A stretch of DNA of 64,000 nt from Terrisporobacter petrolearius (GTDB lineage: Bacteria > Bacillota > Clostridia > Peptostreptococcales > Peptostreptococcaceae). Below, in pieces: positions 1-9,172 of this stretch. Position 1 is the stretch's first letter; each line of letters starts with the position of its first letter. The stretch lies in the NCBI RefSeq assembly GCF_032598785.1, contig NZ_CP102984.1. One strand, 5' to 3'. The position numbers and the translations under genes were made by a program. The notes beneath the pieces were generated by a model, which worked only from the letters and a program-made list of their open reading frames with translations, was not told where the DNA came from and searched no databases.

Positions 1-362
1 AAAGGCGCATATCCATGAGCATGTTGTATAGCATGACCACATTCATGAGCAGCTACAGCTACAGATGTGATAGAAGTACCACTATAAACATCTTGAGATA
101 GTCTTAAGACTTTAGATCTTGGGTCATAATGATCACTTAGCCTTCCTCTAACCATTTCTATTCTAACATTATATAATCCGTTACTATCTAATATTTTTCT
201 AGCTGTATCTTCACCAGTATATCCTCTATTTCCTCTTACATTAAAAAATCTATTTGTTGTAGAGCTTACCTTATATTGAGCATATAGAGTTAACAATATG
301 GCTGGTATCAATAAAAACATTGTTGGATCATATCCATATCCATAATATCCATACATTGGCAT
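1..362 (-). CDS. Zinc metallopeptidase, YugP family (partial, C-terminus outside window)
   Basis: The reverse strand reads 120 codons from ATG at 362 and runs off the window edge. The N-terminus is Tyr/Gly-rich followed by a membrane segment (about residues 14-30). HECGH lies at residues 106-110, preceded by SVAVAA, which is the zinc-binding helix of the YugP/DUF neutral zinc peptidase family. AGGAGA lies 9 bases upstream of the start. The family is membrane-bound and its substrates are poorly defined. It follows the DUF116 gene by 14 bases and is probably the next gene of the priA-def-fmt transcript. The rest of the catalytic domain and the third zinc ligand cannot be seen. Confidence 0.85.
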   Translation of the reverse strand, partial: MPMYGYYGYGYDPTMFLLIPAILLTLYAQYKVSSTTNRFFNVRGNRGYTGEDTARKILDSNGLYNVRIEMVRGRLSDHYDPRSKVLRLSQDVYSGTSITSVAVAAHECGHAIQHAHGYAP

Positions 363-376
363 TTAAAACACTCTCC

Positions 377-1111
377 TTATTTATTTGTAAAGAAGTTGAT
401 TGCTTCCTCTATTTCTTTAATGTTAATATTTGTATCTATACAAGGTCCATTAGGTTTAGAGTTAAAAATCCCAAGAACCGGAATACCCTTAACATCTCTT
501 ACCCCTGATGTTAAATCTCTTTCGCAAGCAACTGCTATTACTGCTTTAGGCTTATTATCAGTAATAATTTTCCTTGCTAAGGTTCCTCCTGTAGCTATAA
601 ATATTTTTGTATTGTACTTTTCTTTTATTTCTAAAAGTTCTTTTATTTTGCACATACCACATTTTTTACAATTTGCAATATCATTTGTAACTTTTAATTT
701 ACAGTTATGATTTTGAATACAATGTGGTATTAAAATTATTAAACTCTCACTATTAAATGCATATTTATTGCTATAAATATAAGCATTATTTATCTTAATA
801 AATATTTTTCTTATTTCATCTTTTGATATACCAGCAAATTTTCCCATATTGCTTATAACAGGAAATATATATCTTATAATTGTATAGTTTATTCTCATTA
901 AATATTTATTAACTTCCTTATCATCCAAAATAAAATAAGTTATCATAGTAGAAAATAATATTAATAATATTATTCCACTGACTATGAGATTTATCACTAA
1001 AGAAAGTATATTTATATATTTAGATAAAAATAAGTGAATAATTAAGGCACCTAAAATAAGATTTATTAAAAAAACATTAACTACCTTAACATATTTTTTT
1101 GTATCAGTCAT
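377..1111 (-). CDS. DUF116 membrane protein with cysteine cluster
   Basis: A 244-residue protein with two N-terminal membrane segments (about 12-32 and 38-62) and a cytoplasmic domain holding Cys131, Cys137, Cys148, Cys151 and Cys154 (CxxCGMC type), then Cys196 and Cys224. This matches DUF116, whose function is unknown; the cysteine spacing suggests metal or Fe-S binding, which is inference. It starts 7 bases after the fmt stop, so it is co-transcribed with def and fmt. In Clostridia a DUF116 gene is commonly found beside fmt and the YugP peptidase, as here. Confidence 0.85.
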   Translation of the reverse strand: MTDTKKYVKVVNVFLINLILGALIIHLFLSKYINILSLVINLIVSGIILLILFSTMITYFILDDKEVNKYLMRINYTIIRYIFPVISNMGKFAGISKDEIRKIFIKINNAYIYSNKYAFNSESLIILIPHCIQNHNCKLKVTNDIANCKKCGMCKIKELLEIKEKYNTKIFIATGGTLARKIITDNKPKAVIAVACERDLTSGVRDVKGIPVLGIFNSKPNGPCIDTNINIKEIEEAINFFTNK

Positions 1112-1118
1112 AATAAAC

Positions 1119-2048
1119 CTAACCTAGAATAGTATTTTCTTCTATCTTATTTCCTTTTATATATTCACAAACTGCCACTCTCTTTTTATTTGGCATTTGT
1201 ATTTCTTCTATTAATAAAACATTTTTCTTTGTTGATACTCTTATACCTTCTTTATCAACCCTTAAAATTGTTCCCACTGGTTTGTCACTACTTTCATTTA
1301 ACACTTTAGTTTTCCAAATTTTCATTGTCTTATCTTCATAAGTTGTATAAGCACTTGGCCAAGGATTAACACCTCTAACTAAATCATGAATTTCTTTTGC
1401 AGTCTTTGTAAAATCTATATTCCCTAAAGATTTATTCATCATAGGTGCATATGAAAAATCTTCATCATTTTGTTTTATCCTTGGTGCACATCCTTTTTCT
1501 ATTTTTTCAATAGTTTCAATCAGTAGATTTCCGCCTTGCTCCATCATCATATCATGTAGCTCACCTGCTGTTATTTCATCACTTAATTTAAATTCACTTT
1601 GAAGTATTATATCTCCTGTGTCTAGACCTTCATCCATATACATGGTAGTGACACCAGTTTTTTCTTCTCCGTTTATGATTACCCAGTTAATTGGCGCTGC
1701 TCCTCTGTATTTTGGTAATAACGATACGTGAACATTAACACAGCCTAATTTAGGTATATCAAGTAATGCCTTAGGAAGAATTTGACCATAAGCCACAACT
1801 ATTATTAAATCTGGTTCTATTTCTTTTAATGTGTTTATAAACTCTTCATCTCTAGCTTTTGCTGGTTGGTATACAGGTATATTATGTTCTAATGCCAATT
1901 CTTTCACTGGTGGCATACCCATTTTTTTACCTCTTCCAATAGGCTTATCGCCTTGAGTCACTACTCCTGCTACATTAAGTTTTTTATTTATTAACTTTTC
2001 TAGACATCCTTTGGCAATGTCTGGCGTTCCCATAAATACTATTTTCAT
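1119..2048 (-). CDS. fmt: Methionyl-tRNA formyltransferase
   Basis: This 309-residue enzyme formylates initiator Met-tRNA with 10-formyl-THF in the cytoplasm. The N-terminal Rossmann-like domain starts MKIVFMGTP. The catalytic triad is visible as Asn105 and His107 in the NVHVSLLP stretch and Asp143 in GLDTGD, with the SLLPKYRGAAPI loop between. The C-terminal OB-like domain binds the tRNA acceptor stem. Length is normal. It follows def by 14 bases, so the genes that add and remove the formyl group are together. Confidence 0.98.
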   Translation of the reverse strand: MKIVFMGTPDIAKGCLEKLINKKLNVAGVVTQGDKPIGRGKKMGMPPVKELALEHNIPVYQPAKARDEEFINTLKEIEPDLIIVVAYGQILPKALLDIPKLGCVNVHVSLLPKYRGAAPINWVIINGEEKTGVTTMYMDEGLDTGDIILQSEFKLSDEITAGELHDMMMEQGGNLLIETIEKIEKGCAPRIKQNDEDFSYAPMMNKSLGNIDFTKTAKEIHDLVRGVNPWPSAYTTYEDKTMKIWKTKVLNESSDKPVGTILRVDKEGIRVSTKKNVLLIEEIQMPNKKRVAVCEYIKGNKIEENTILG

Positions 2049-2062
2049 TTATATCACTCCTA

Positions 2063-2503
2063 CTATTTTTCTACTTTATCTACAAATAATACTCCATCTA
2101 AGTGATCTATTTCATGACAGAAAGCTCTAGCTAATAGCTCTTCTCCTTCTATTTCAAAAGTATTCCCATGTCTGTCTTGTGCTCTTACTTTTACTACGTA
2201 TGGTCTTTTAACTTCTCCATTTTCTCCTGGAACACTCAAACAGCCTTCTGCATCTATTTGTTCTCCGCTAGTTTCTATTATTTTTGGATTTACAAGTTCT
2301 AATAATCCATCTCCTACATCAATAACTACTACTCTTTTTAATATACTAACTTGCGGTGCTGCAAGACCAACACCATCTGCTTCGTACATAGTATCTGCCA
2401 TATCTTCTAATAAATCTATTAGTTTTTGATCAAATTTTTCTACAACCTTCGATTTTTTTCTAAGTACTGGCTCTCCAATTTTAGCTATTTGTCTAATTGC
2501 CAT
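2063..2503 (-). CDS. def: Peptide deformylase
   Basis: A 146-residue metalloenzyme that removes the N-formyl group from nascent proteins. All three family motifs are present: GVGLAAPQ (44-51), EGCLS (86-90, metal ligand Cys88) and HEIDH (130-134, two His ligands and the catalytic Glu). The short length and C-terminus right after HEIDHLDGVLFVDKVEK fit a type 1-like enzyme. AGGAGG precedes the ATG. It lies 17 bases downstream of priA. Confidence 0.98.
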   Translation of the reverse strand: MAIRQIAKIGEPVLRKKSKVVEKFDQKLIDLLEDMADTMYEADGVGLAAPQVSILKRVVVIDVGDGLLELVNPKIIETSGEQIDAEGCLSVPGENGEVKRPYVVKVRAQDRHGNTFEIEGEELLARAFCHEIDHLDGVLFVDKVEK

Positions 2504-2520
2504 AATTCTTCCTCCTATAA

Positions 2521-5061
2521 TTAAAGAATATTGTTTGGATTAACATCTATTGAAATGTTCACATCTTTATCAAACACAATTTCTTTTTTCGTTAAACATA
2601 TATATTTTATTATACCTTTTAATAAATTAATTTCAATATTATCATCTTTAAATAATAATTGATATCTATAATTTTGATTAATTTTTGTAATGGCACAAGG
2701 ACTTGGACCTAATATAAAATCAAAATCTTCTACTCCTCTTTCTTTTAATAAATAGGTTAAAGAGTTGTACATATTTTTTATATTATTCACAACTAATTTT
2801 TCACTTTTGCCACTAACAACCACACTTATCATATTATTAAATGGTGCGTAGTTGAAGATCTTTCTTACTTTTATTTCATCTTCATAAAAACCTTCAAAGT
2901 CATAATTTAAAGCCCTTCTAATGACATAGTGGTCAGTATCATATGTTTGAAGTACTACTTTCCCCTCTTTATCACTTCTACCAGCTCTTCCTGATACTTG
3001 AGTTATTAATTGAAATGTCGTTTCAAAACTTTTAAAATCTGGAAGGTTCAACATCATATCTGCAGATAAAATACCAACTAAGGTTACATCTTCAAAATCC
3101 AAACCTTTACTAAGCATTTGGGTTCCAATTAATATGTTAGCTTCTTTGTTTTTAAACTTATTTAAAATATTATCTAGTTCACCTTTTTTAGATGTGGTGT
3201 CTTTATCCATACGAAGTACTTTAGCATTTTCAAAAAGTCTTTTTATTTCTTCTTCAACTTTTTCTGTCCCTATTCCAAAAGGCTTAACATAATCACTTCC
3301 ACACTCTGGGCAAGTCTTAGGTATTATTTCTTCATATCCACAATAATGACATCTCCCAATATTTTGGTGTTTGTGATAAGTTAACGATATATCACAGTTC
3401 TTGCAAGAAAACACATATCCGCATTTCCTACAAGAAACAAAATTACCATATCCTCTTCTATTTAAAAATAATATAACTTGATTATTATTATCTAAAGCTT
3501 GTTTAATCTCATTTTGCAAGTCATAAGAAAACATACTCTTATTACCTAAGGTTAATTCATTTTTCATATCAACCAGCTCTATTTTAGGAAGAGGCTTTTT
3601 ATTTGCTCTTTCTTTGATATCAATTAAATTATATTCATTATTTTTTGCTCTATAATATTCTTCTACCGATGGTGTTGCAGAACCAAGAACTAATGTAATA
3701 TTTCTTTTTAAAGCCATATATTTTCCAACTTCAATAGCAGAAAACTTTGGATTTTTTTCTGATTTGTAAGCACTTTCATGAAACTCATCAATTATTATTA
3801 CACCTAAACTATTGAACGGTGCAAATAAAGCTGACCTAGCGCCAATTAATATTCTTATTTTACCGTTTTTTATAGCTTTAAAAACATCATGCTTTTCTCC
3901 TTCAGACAATCTACTATGAAAAACTCCTACTATATCACCAAATCTATTTTTCAATCTAGATATGGTTTGAGGAGTAAGAGAAATCTCCGGAACTAAAAAA
4001 ATACTGTCTAAGCCTTGTTTTAAAGCATAATCTATTATTTCCATATAAACTTCTGTTTTACCACTGCCCGTTACTCCATGAATCATATACGGCTTTTTAT
4101 TTTCATCAAACATCTGAGATGTAATTTTATCAACAGCAGTCTTTTGTTCTACATTGAGTATGACTTCTTTTTTATTTTCATCATAACAACTTTGAGGACT
4201 TCTATAATAATCTTTTATATTAAAGACTATTAAGTTTTTATTTTGCAAAGAAGTAATACTTGGTTTTGATGCTTTTAATAATTTAATTAAATCATTAATT
4301 TCTATTTCTTCATTGTATTTTAAAAATTCTATAATATCTCTTTGTTTATCTCCCAATCGAATTTTATTATCTGAGACATATTCATCAATAAGATTAGGAT
4401 CCATACTCAAAGAAATATAGCAAATTTTTTTTTCATTTTTCTGACTTTTATAATTCCACTCTATATCAATTAGATTATCTTCCTTCATTTTTAGTAAAAG
4501 ATTATTTAAAGTAGATGAAAGTTTTAGATCTTTATGGTTAGTATTTTCTTCTATTGCTTTTTCTTTTATTAATTTATCTAATTTTATCTTATTTTTATTT
4601 TCTATTATTTTATTTATAACAAATTGTTTATTTCTACTTAAGCTATCTATTTTCATGTATAAACTATTAGCATCTAGATCTTTAATTTCTTTCGATAAAC
4701 TTATTTCTTTAAAGCTCTCTACCTTATAACCTTTAGGATGAAGTAAAGATATACAGTCCATATAAGTACATAGATATCTATTTTTTATCCACTGAATTAA
4801 ATTTATATCTTCTTCTTTAAAAATAGGATGTTCATCAAGAATATCAAATAATTCTTTAAATTCCATGTTATCTTCCACTTTGTTTGAAATCAAAAACACA
4901 TAGGCTTCTATAGGTTTATTACCCCTTCCAAAAGGAACTAAAACCCTATGCCCTATTTGAATATCTTCCAATAAAAACATTGGTATTTTATATGTAAACA
5001 AGTTATCTGTATAAATGCTATTATTTTTCACTATCACTTTTGCGTATTTTTCACTATCCAT
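2521..5061 (-). CDS. priA: Primosomal replication protein N' (PriA helicase)
   Basis: A 3'-to-5' helicase that reloads the replisome at stalled forks. The chosen start (MDSEKYAKV, 846 residues) has AAGGAG 6 bases upstream; an in-frame ATG at 5091 lies inside a short duplicated sequence and has no such site. Seen in order: N-terminal 3'BD, Walker A GVTGSGKTE, helicase motif II written DEFH, eight zinc-binding cysteines (CRKCGYVFSCKNC, then CHYCGY and CPECGS), and motifs V/VI with QVSGRAGR. Motif II is usually DEEH in PriA, so Phe at the third place is unusual. The gene heads priA-def-fmt and is separated from coaBC by a terminator. Confidence 0.96.
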   Translation of the reverse strand: MDSEKYAKVIVKNNSIYTDNLFTYKIPMFLLEDIQIGHRVLVPFGRGNKPIEAYVFLISNKVEDNMEFKELFDILDEHPIFKEEDINLIQWIKNRYLCTYMDCISLLHPKGYKVESFKEISLSKEIKDLDANSLYMKIDSLSRNKQFVINKIIENKNKIKLDKLIKEKAIEENTNHKDLKLSSTLNNLLLKMKEDNLIDIEWNYKSQKNEKKICYISLSMDPNLIDEYVSDNKIRLGDKQRDIIEFLKYNEEIEINDLIKLLKASKPSITSLQNKNLIVFNIKDYYRSPQSCYDENKKEVILNVEQKTAVDKITSQMFDENKKPYMIHGVTGSGKTEVYMEIIDYALKQGLDSIFLVPEISLTPQTISRLKNRFGDIVGVFHSRLSEGEKHDVFKAIKNGKIRILIGARSALFAPFNSLGVIIIDEFHESAYKSEKNPKFSAIEVGKYMALKRNITLVLGSATPSVEEYYRAKNNEYNLIDIKERANKKPLPKIELVDMKNELTLGNKSMFSYDLQNEIKQALDNNNQVILFLNRRGYGNFVSCRKCGYVFSCKNCDISLTYHKHQNIGRCHYCGYEEIIPKTCPECGSDYVKPFGIGTEKVEEEIKRLFENAKVLRMDKDTTSKKGELDNILNKFKNKEANILIGTQMLSKGLDFEDVTLVGILSADMMLNLPDFKSFETTFQLITQVSGRAGRSDKEGKVVLQTYDTDHYVIRRALNYDFEGFYEDEIKVRKIFNYAPFNNMISVVVSGKSEKLVVNNIKNMYNSLTYLLKERGVEDFDFILGPSPCAITKINQNYRYQLLFKDDNIEINLLKGIIKYICLTKKEIVFDKDVNISIDVNPNNIL

Positions 5062-5140
5062 AGATTGCTCCTTAAAATTCGCTTTACTCATATCGCCAAC
5101 GACAAGTCCGTTGCTTAAAATTCACTTTACTCATATCATA
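5062..5140 (-). repeat. Imperfect direct duplication at the priA 5' end
   Basis: Two near-copies lie about 45 bases apart on the minus strand: ATGAGTAAAGYGAATTTTAAG occurs at about 5112-5135 and again at about 5072-5094. They differ by one base (T or C). The downstream copy carries the upstream in-frame ATG of priA and the AAGGAG used by the internal start. The upstream copy is out of frame with priA. It looks like a small local duplication of the translation start region. Confidence 0.7.
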
Positions 5141-5167
5141 TGCTGCAAATCTATTACTTAAAAATAT

Positions 5168-5189
5168 AAGCACCTATAAATAGATGCTT
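5168..5189 (-). terminator. Terminator after coaBC
   Basis: Stem 5168-5177 with 5180-5189, one wobble pair, followed on the minus strand by a T-rich run (TTATATTTTT). It begins right after the coaBC stop and separates that transcript from priA. Confidence 0.6.
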
Positions 5190-5193
5190 ACTT

Positions 5194-6390
5194 TTACAAT
5201 AATGATTTTACTTTATCTAATATAACATTTGCAACTTCATCCTTTTTCATTTGAGGATATTTATTTATGTTGCCTTCTCTGTCAATTATTTTTACTATAT
5301 TTGTATCAGTCCCAAAGCCTGCACCCTTTTCTGTTAGGTCATTAGCAACAATAAAGTCTAAGTTTTTCTTATTAACTTTACCTTTGGCGTTTTCAATAAG
5401 GTCATTAGTTTCAGCAGCAAATCCCACTAAAATTTTATCTTTTTTAATTTTTCCCAGTTCATAGGCAATATCCTTATTTCTACCTAATTCTATAACTAAA
5501 TCATCATTACTTTTTTTTATTTTTTTATTACTATAAGTCTTAGGTTTATAATCTGCAACAGCTGCGCTTTTTATTATAACTTGATTTTCATCGAAATTGT
5601 CTATAATTGCATTATACATATCTTCAGCAGATTGAATTTTTATTAGTTTTTTTATGTTAGATGGTGGGTCTATATTTGTTGGCCCACTAACTAAAGTTAC
5701 ATCTGCTCCTCTATTAGCAGCTATTTTTGCAATAGCATATCCCATTTTTCCTGTAGATCTATTAGTTATATACCTTACTGGGTCAATACTTTCTACTGTA
5801 GGTCCAGCAGTTATTAATATTTTTTTACCCTGTAGGTCTTTATCTTCATTGTTAAACAGTTCTATCACTTTATTAACAATAACTTCTGGAGAAGCAAGTT
5901 TTCCTTCTCCTTCATCACCACAAGCAAGTCTACCACTTTCTGGGTTAACGAAATTATAACCTAATTCTTTTAATGTATTAATATTTCTTTGAAGAATGGG
6001 ATTTTTGTACATATTAGTATTCATAGCAGGTGCTATAAGTACTTTCCCTGTAGTTGCCATAACTGTAGTTGTTAACATATCATCACATATACCATTTGCT
6101 ACTTTTCCAATTACATTTGCAGTAGCTGGAGCAATTAAAAATATATCAGCTTTTTTTGCTAAAGATATATGTTCAACATCCCAAGTTTTTGGTTCTTCAA
6201 ACATATCACTTACTACATAATTTTGACTTAATGATTGAAAAGTTAGAGGTGTAACAAATTCAGTTGCACCCTTAGTCATAATTACATGAACATTTGCATT
6301 TAGTTTTTTTAATCTGCTTACAATATCGCATGCTTTGTATGCTGCTATTCCACCACTAACACCAATTACTACAGTTTTATTCTTTAACAT
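5194..6390 (-). CDS. coaBC: Bifunctional phosphopantothenoylcysteine decarboxylase/phosphopantothenate-cysteine ligase
   Basis: A 398-residue two-domain enzyme of coenzyme A synthesis that couples 4'-phosphopantothenate with cysteine and then decarboxylates it. The flavin CoaC domain (about 1-180) shows GGIAAYKA, active-site His74, PAMNTNM (121-127) and Cys157 in the flap. The CoaB domain starts near 188 with ITAGPTVE and has RYITNRSTGKMG and AAVADYKPK. Length is usual. GAGGAG precedes the ATG. It lies 3 bases downstream of rpoZ. Confidence 0.97.
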   Translation of the reverse strand: MLKNKTVVIGVSGGIAAYKACDIVSRLKKLNANVHVIMTKGATEFVTPLTFQSLSQNYVVSDMFEEPKTWDVEHISLAKKADIFLIAPATANVIGKVANGICDDMLTTTVMATTGKVLIAPAMNTNMYKNPILQRNINTLKELGYNFVNPESGRLACGDEGEGKLASPEVIVNKVIELFNNEDKDLQGKKILITAGPTVESIDPVRYITNRSTGKMGYAIAKIAANRGADVTLVSGPTNIDPPSNIKKLIKIQSAEDMYNAIIDNFDENQVIIKSAAVADYKPKTYSNKKIKKSNDDLVIELGRNKDIAYELGKIKKDKILVGFAAETNDLIENAKGKVNKKNLDFIVANDLTEKGAGFGTDTNIVKIIDREGNINKYPQMKKDEVANVILDKVKSLL

Positions 6391-6393
6391 AAC

Positions 6394-6654
6394 TTACTCC
6401 TCGATTAATTTACTTTGTTCTTCTGCATGTAATGCTTCTTGTATTTCTATTTCTTCTTCAGTTAATAATCTATAAGTTATTTTTCCTTCTGATATTTCTT
6501 CAGTAGCGAGCATTACTGGTTTACCTTTGTTTATTTTACTCTCAAGGTATGGATCACTTCCATCAACTATTTCTCTTGCCCTTTTTGCTACTGTTCCTAC
6601 TAAATAATATCTGTTGTCTATTTTTGTTAATACTTCATTTATAGATGGTTTCAT
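6394..6654 (-). CDS. rpoZ: RNA polymerase omega subunit
   Basis: A small 86-residue subunit that helps assemble RNA polymerase. The N-terminal MKPSINEVLTKIDNRYYLV and the following AKRAREI are the conserved omega helix; the tail is acidic. AGGAGG lies upstream and overlaps the 3' end of gmk, whose stop is 1 base before this start. Translational coupling in gmk-rpoZ-coaBC is likely. Confidence 0.95.
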   Translation of the reverse strand: MKPSINEVLTKIDNRYYLVGTVAKRAREIVDGSDPYLESKINKGKPVMLATEEISEGKITYRLLTEEEIEIQEALHAEEQSKLIEE

Positions 6655-6655
6655 T

Positions 6656-7282
6656 TTATAATTCCTCCTTAAATTTTCTTATTATTTCATCTTCATATCT
6701 TGCAGCTTTATTTTTTTCAGCGCTTATAATATTTTCAATTTCTATTGCAGCTTCAACTTCTCTATTAGTTTCGTTGAAAATAAAATAGTTATAATCTTTA
6801 ATTTGTTTGATTTCTTCTAAAGCACAACTTAATCTTTCTTGCATTTGCTCTTCAGTTTCTGTTCCTCTAGAAGACAATCTGCTTTGTAATTCGCTAAGAG
6901 TTGGCGGTAAGACAAATATTAAAATTGCATCTGGGTAAATTTGCTTTACTTGTCTTGCTCCTTGCATTTCTATTTCAAGAACAACATCTTGTCCTTTTTC
7001 TAAACACTCCATAACTGGTCCTTTTGGGGTTCCATAGAAGTTACTATAAGTCTTTGCATATTCTAAAAACTCATTTTTACTTATCATATCGTTGAACTTT
7101 TCATGAGTTAGGAAAAAGTAGTTTGCACCTTCAACTTCTCCAGTTCTAGGTTGTCTAGTTGTCGCTGATACAGAAAGTTTTAAATCTTGATTTCTGTTCA
7201 TTAATACTTTACAAATTGTGCCTTTGCCTGCACCAGATGGCCCCGATACAACTAATAAAAGACCTTTCTTGTTTATAACCAT
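6656..7282 (-). CDS. gmk: Guanylate kinase
   Basis: Phosphorylates GMP to GDP with ATP. The 208-residue protein has the P-loop GPSGAGKGT at 14-22, the GMP-binding stretch SATTRQPRTGEVEG near 38-52, and the lid region near 125-150. It lies in the conserved order yicC-gmk-rpoZ-coaBC. The 67 bases between yicC and gmk are too short for remA, which sits there in Bacillus. Confidence 0.97.
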   Translation of the reverse strand: MVINKKGLLLVVSGPSGAGKGTICKVLMNRNQDLKLSVSATTRQPRTGEVEGANYFFLTHEKFNDMISKNEFLEYAKTYSNFYGTPKGPVMECLEKGQDVVLEIEMQGARQVKQIYPDAILIFVLPPTLSELQSRLSSRGTETEEQMQERLSCALEEIKQIKDYNYFIFNETNREVEAAIEIENIISAEKNKAARYEDEIIRKFKEEL

Positions 7283-7349
7283 TAATATTTCATCCTTTCA
7301 ACTTATCTATTAGTATTATACATTTTTATAGCATTTATCACATTTAATA

Positions 7350-8231
7350 CTACTCAATGTTTTGTATCTGTTCTCTAATTTTTTCTAATTCACTTTTAAC
7401 TTCTACTACTAAATTAGTTATTTTTATATTAGATGATTTTGAACCTGTTGTATTAACCTCTCTATTCATTTCTTGAATTAAGAAATCAATTTTTCTACCT
7501 ATAGAGTCATTTTTCACTACAGTATTTTTAAGTTGTTCAATATGACTTCTAAATCTAACAATTTCTTCTGTTATAGAGCTTTTATCTGCGAATATTGCAA
7601 CTTCTTGGGCTAATCTATTTTCATCTACTATACTTGGATTTTCTAATATTTCACCAATTCTAGTATTTAACTTTTCTTTATATTCATCTACAATAGTATT
7701 TGAGTATTTCTCTATCTCATCTACTAAACCATTTAATACGTCACATCTTTTCAACGTATCCTCTGCAAGCTTTTTACCTTCTTCTTGTCTCATTTGACCA
7801 AGTTTTTCTAATGTAATATCAAGTGCTTCTTTTAACATGCTCCAGTATAAATCTTCATCTTCTTCTTTTTCCTCACATTTTACAATATCAGAAAATTTCG
7901 CCACACTCATAACACTTATGTCATCTTGTAAATCGTATTTTTCTTTTATTTCTTTTAAAATATTTACGTATTGAGTAGCCAATTTATCATCGAATTTTAA
8001 GTTTACATCCTCAGAACCGATTAAGTCAAGCTTTATATATAAATCTACTCTTCCTCTTTTTACAAAATTTTTTACGTAATTTCTTATTTTATCTTCTAAA
8101 AAAGATATCTTTCTGGGTAGGCGTACATTTATATCACAATATTTATGATTTATAGTTTTACACTCTACTAAAAAATGATAATTATCATTTTTAAATTCTC
8201 CCCTACCAAAACCTGTCATGCTTATAGCCAT
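7350..8231 (-). CDS. YicC/YloC family endoribonuclease
   Basis: A 293-residue protein beginning MAISMTGFGRGE, the family's conserved N-terminus, followed by the EIKSVNHK-like segment (ECKTINHKYCD) and ending with the DUF1732 C-terminal domain. E. coli YicC is an RNase acting on small RNAs; the clostridial role is inferred. GGAGG lies 9 bases before this ATG. A frame open 16 codons further upstream overlaps dapF and lacks a ribosome site, so it was not used. Confidence 0.93.
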   Translation of the reverse strand: MAISMTGFGRGEFKNDNYHFLVECKTINHKYCDINVRLPRKISFLEDKIRNYVKNFVKRGRVDLYIKLDLIGSEDVNLKFDDKLATQYVNILKEIKEKYDLQDDISVMSVAKFSDIVKCEEKEEDEDLYWSMLKEALDITLEKLGQMRQEEGKKLAEDTLKRCDVLNGLVDEIEKYSNTIVDEYKEKLNTRIGEILENPSIVDENRLAQEVAIFADKSSITEEIVRFRSHIEQLKNTVVKNDSIGRKIDFLIQEMNREVNTTGSKSSNIKITNLVVEVKSELEKIREQIQNIE

Positions 8232-8235
8232 ATTA

Positions 8236-9069
8236 TTATACCTCCAAAATTCCTTCGCATATTTTTTCTGCTCTTCCACTCATATAAGCTTTTTCATCAA
8301 CTAAATCTATTTTTATACTGCCACCTTCAGAAATAACATTCACACTTTTACATACTTTGTTTAAATAATTACTTATAATAACTGATGCTGTCATTCCTGT
8401 ACCACAACCTAATGTATATCCACAACCTCTTTCCCATGTTCTAACAAATATGTTTGATTCATCTATAACTTTCACAAAATTCACATTAGTATTTTTTACA
8501 AAAATTTCATGTTTTTCTATTAATGGTCCATATTTATGTATATCTTCCATGTTTATCTCGTCTACAAAAACAACTGTATGAGGAACTCCCATCAACATAG
8601 AGCTAATAGTAAATTCTTTATCTAAGATTTGAATATTCTCATTTATGAAAACTTCTTTTTTTGTGTTAACAGGTATATCACCAGATTTAAAACTTCCGTT
8701 ACCCATATTAACTGTGATTGTATCTATTTTATTGTCATTAGTGTTAATCTTTATCCTTTTTATGCCATCTAATGTATAAACATTAAATTCTTCTTTTTTA
8801 ATTATATTATTGTCATAAACAAATTTAACAAAACATCTAAGTCCATTTCCACACATAGATGCACGACTTCCATCAGAATTATAGTATACCATTTCTATAT
8901 CCGCCACATTACTATTTTTTACAATTAGTAAACCATCAGCTCCAACTGAAAATTTTCTATGGCAAACCTTCTTTGCTAATTTACCGTAGTTGTCACTTGC
9001 TACACTGTCATTTCTGCCATCAATTGCTATGAAGTCATTACCTATACCTTGTAATTTCCAAAACTTCAT
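8236..9069 (-). CDS. dapF: Diaminopimelate epimerase
   Basis: Interconverts LL- and meso-diaminopimelate for peptidoglycan and lysine. The 277-residue protein carries the two catalytic cysteines in their motifs: Cys73 in SMCGNGLRC and Cys222 in LGCGTGMTA. GNDFIAIDGR near the N-terminus is also typical. AAGGGGAG lies upstream. The stop is 4 bases before the yicC start, so it probably heads this transcript. Its link to cell wall synthesis matches the mur genes at the other end of the window. Confidence 0.97.
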   Translation of the reverse strand: MKFWKLQGIGNDFIAIDGRNDSVASDNYGKLAKKVCHRKFSVGADGLLIVKNSNVADIEMVYYNSDGSRASMCGNGLRCFVKFVYDNNIIKKEEFNVYTLDGIKRIKINTNDNKIDTITVNMGNGSFKSGDIPVNTKKEVFINENIQILDKEFTISSMLMGVPHTVVFVDEINMEDIHKYGPLIEKHEIFVKNTNVNFVKVIDESNIFVRTWERGCGYTLGCGTGMTASVIISNYLNKVCKSVNVISEGGSIKIDLVDEKAYMSGRAEKICEGILEV

Positions 9070-9172
9070 TCATATCTCCCCTTTTATACAAACAGTTCTA
9101 ACTTCATATTATACAATATTTTTTTAAAAAAATAAATATGAATAAGTCTCTTACCTTATTATATAATAATTC

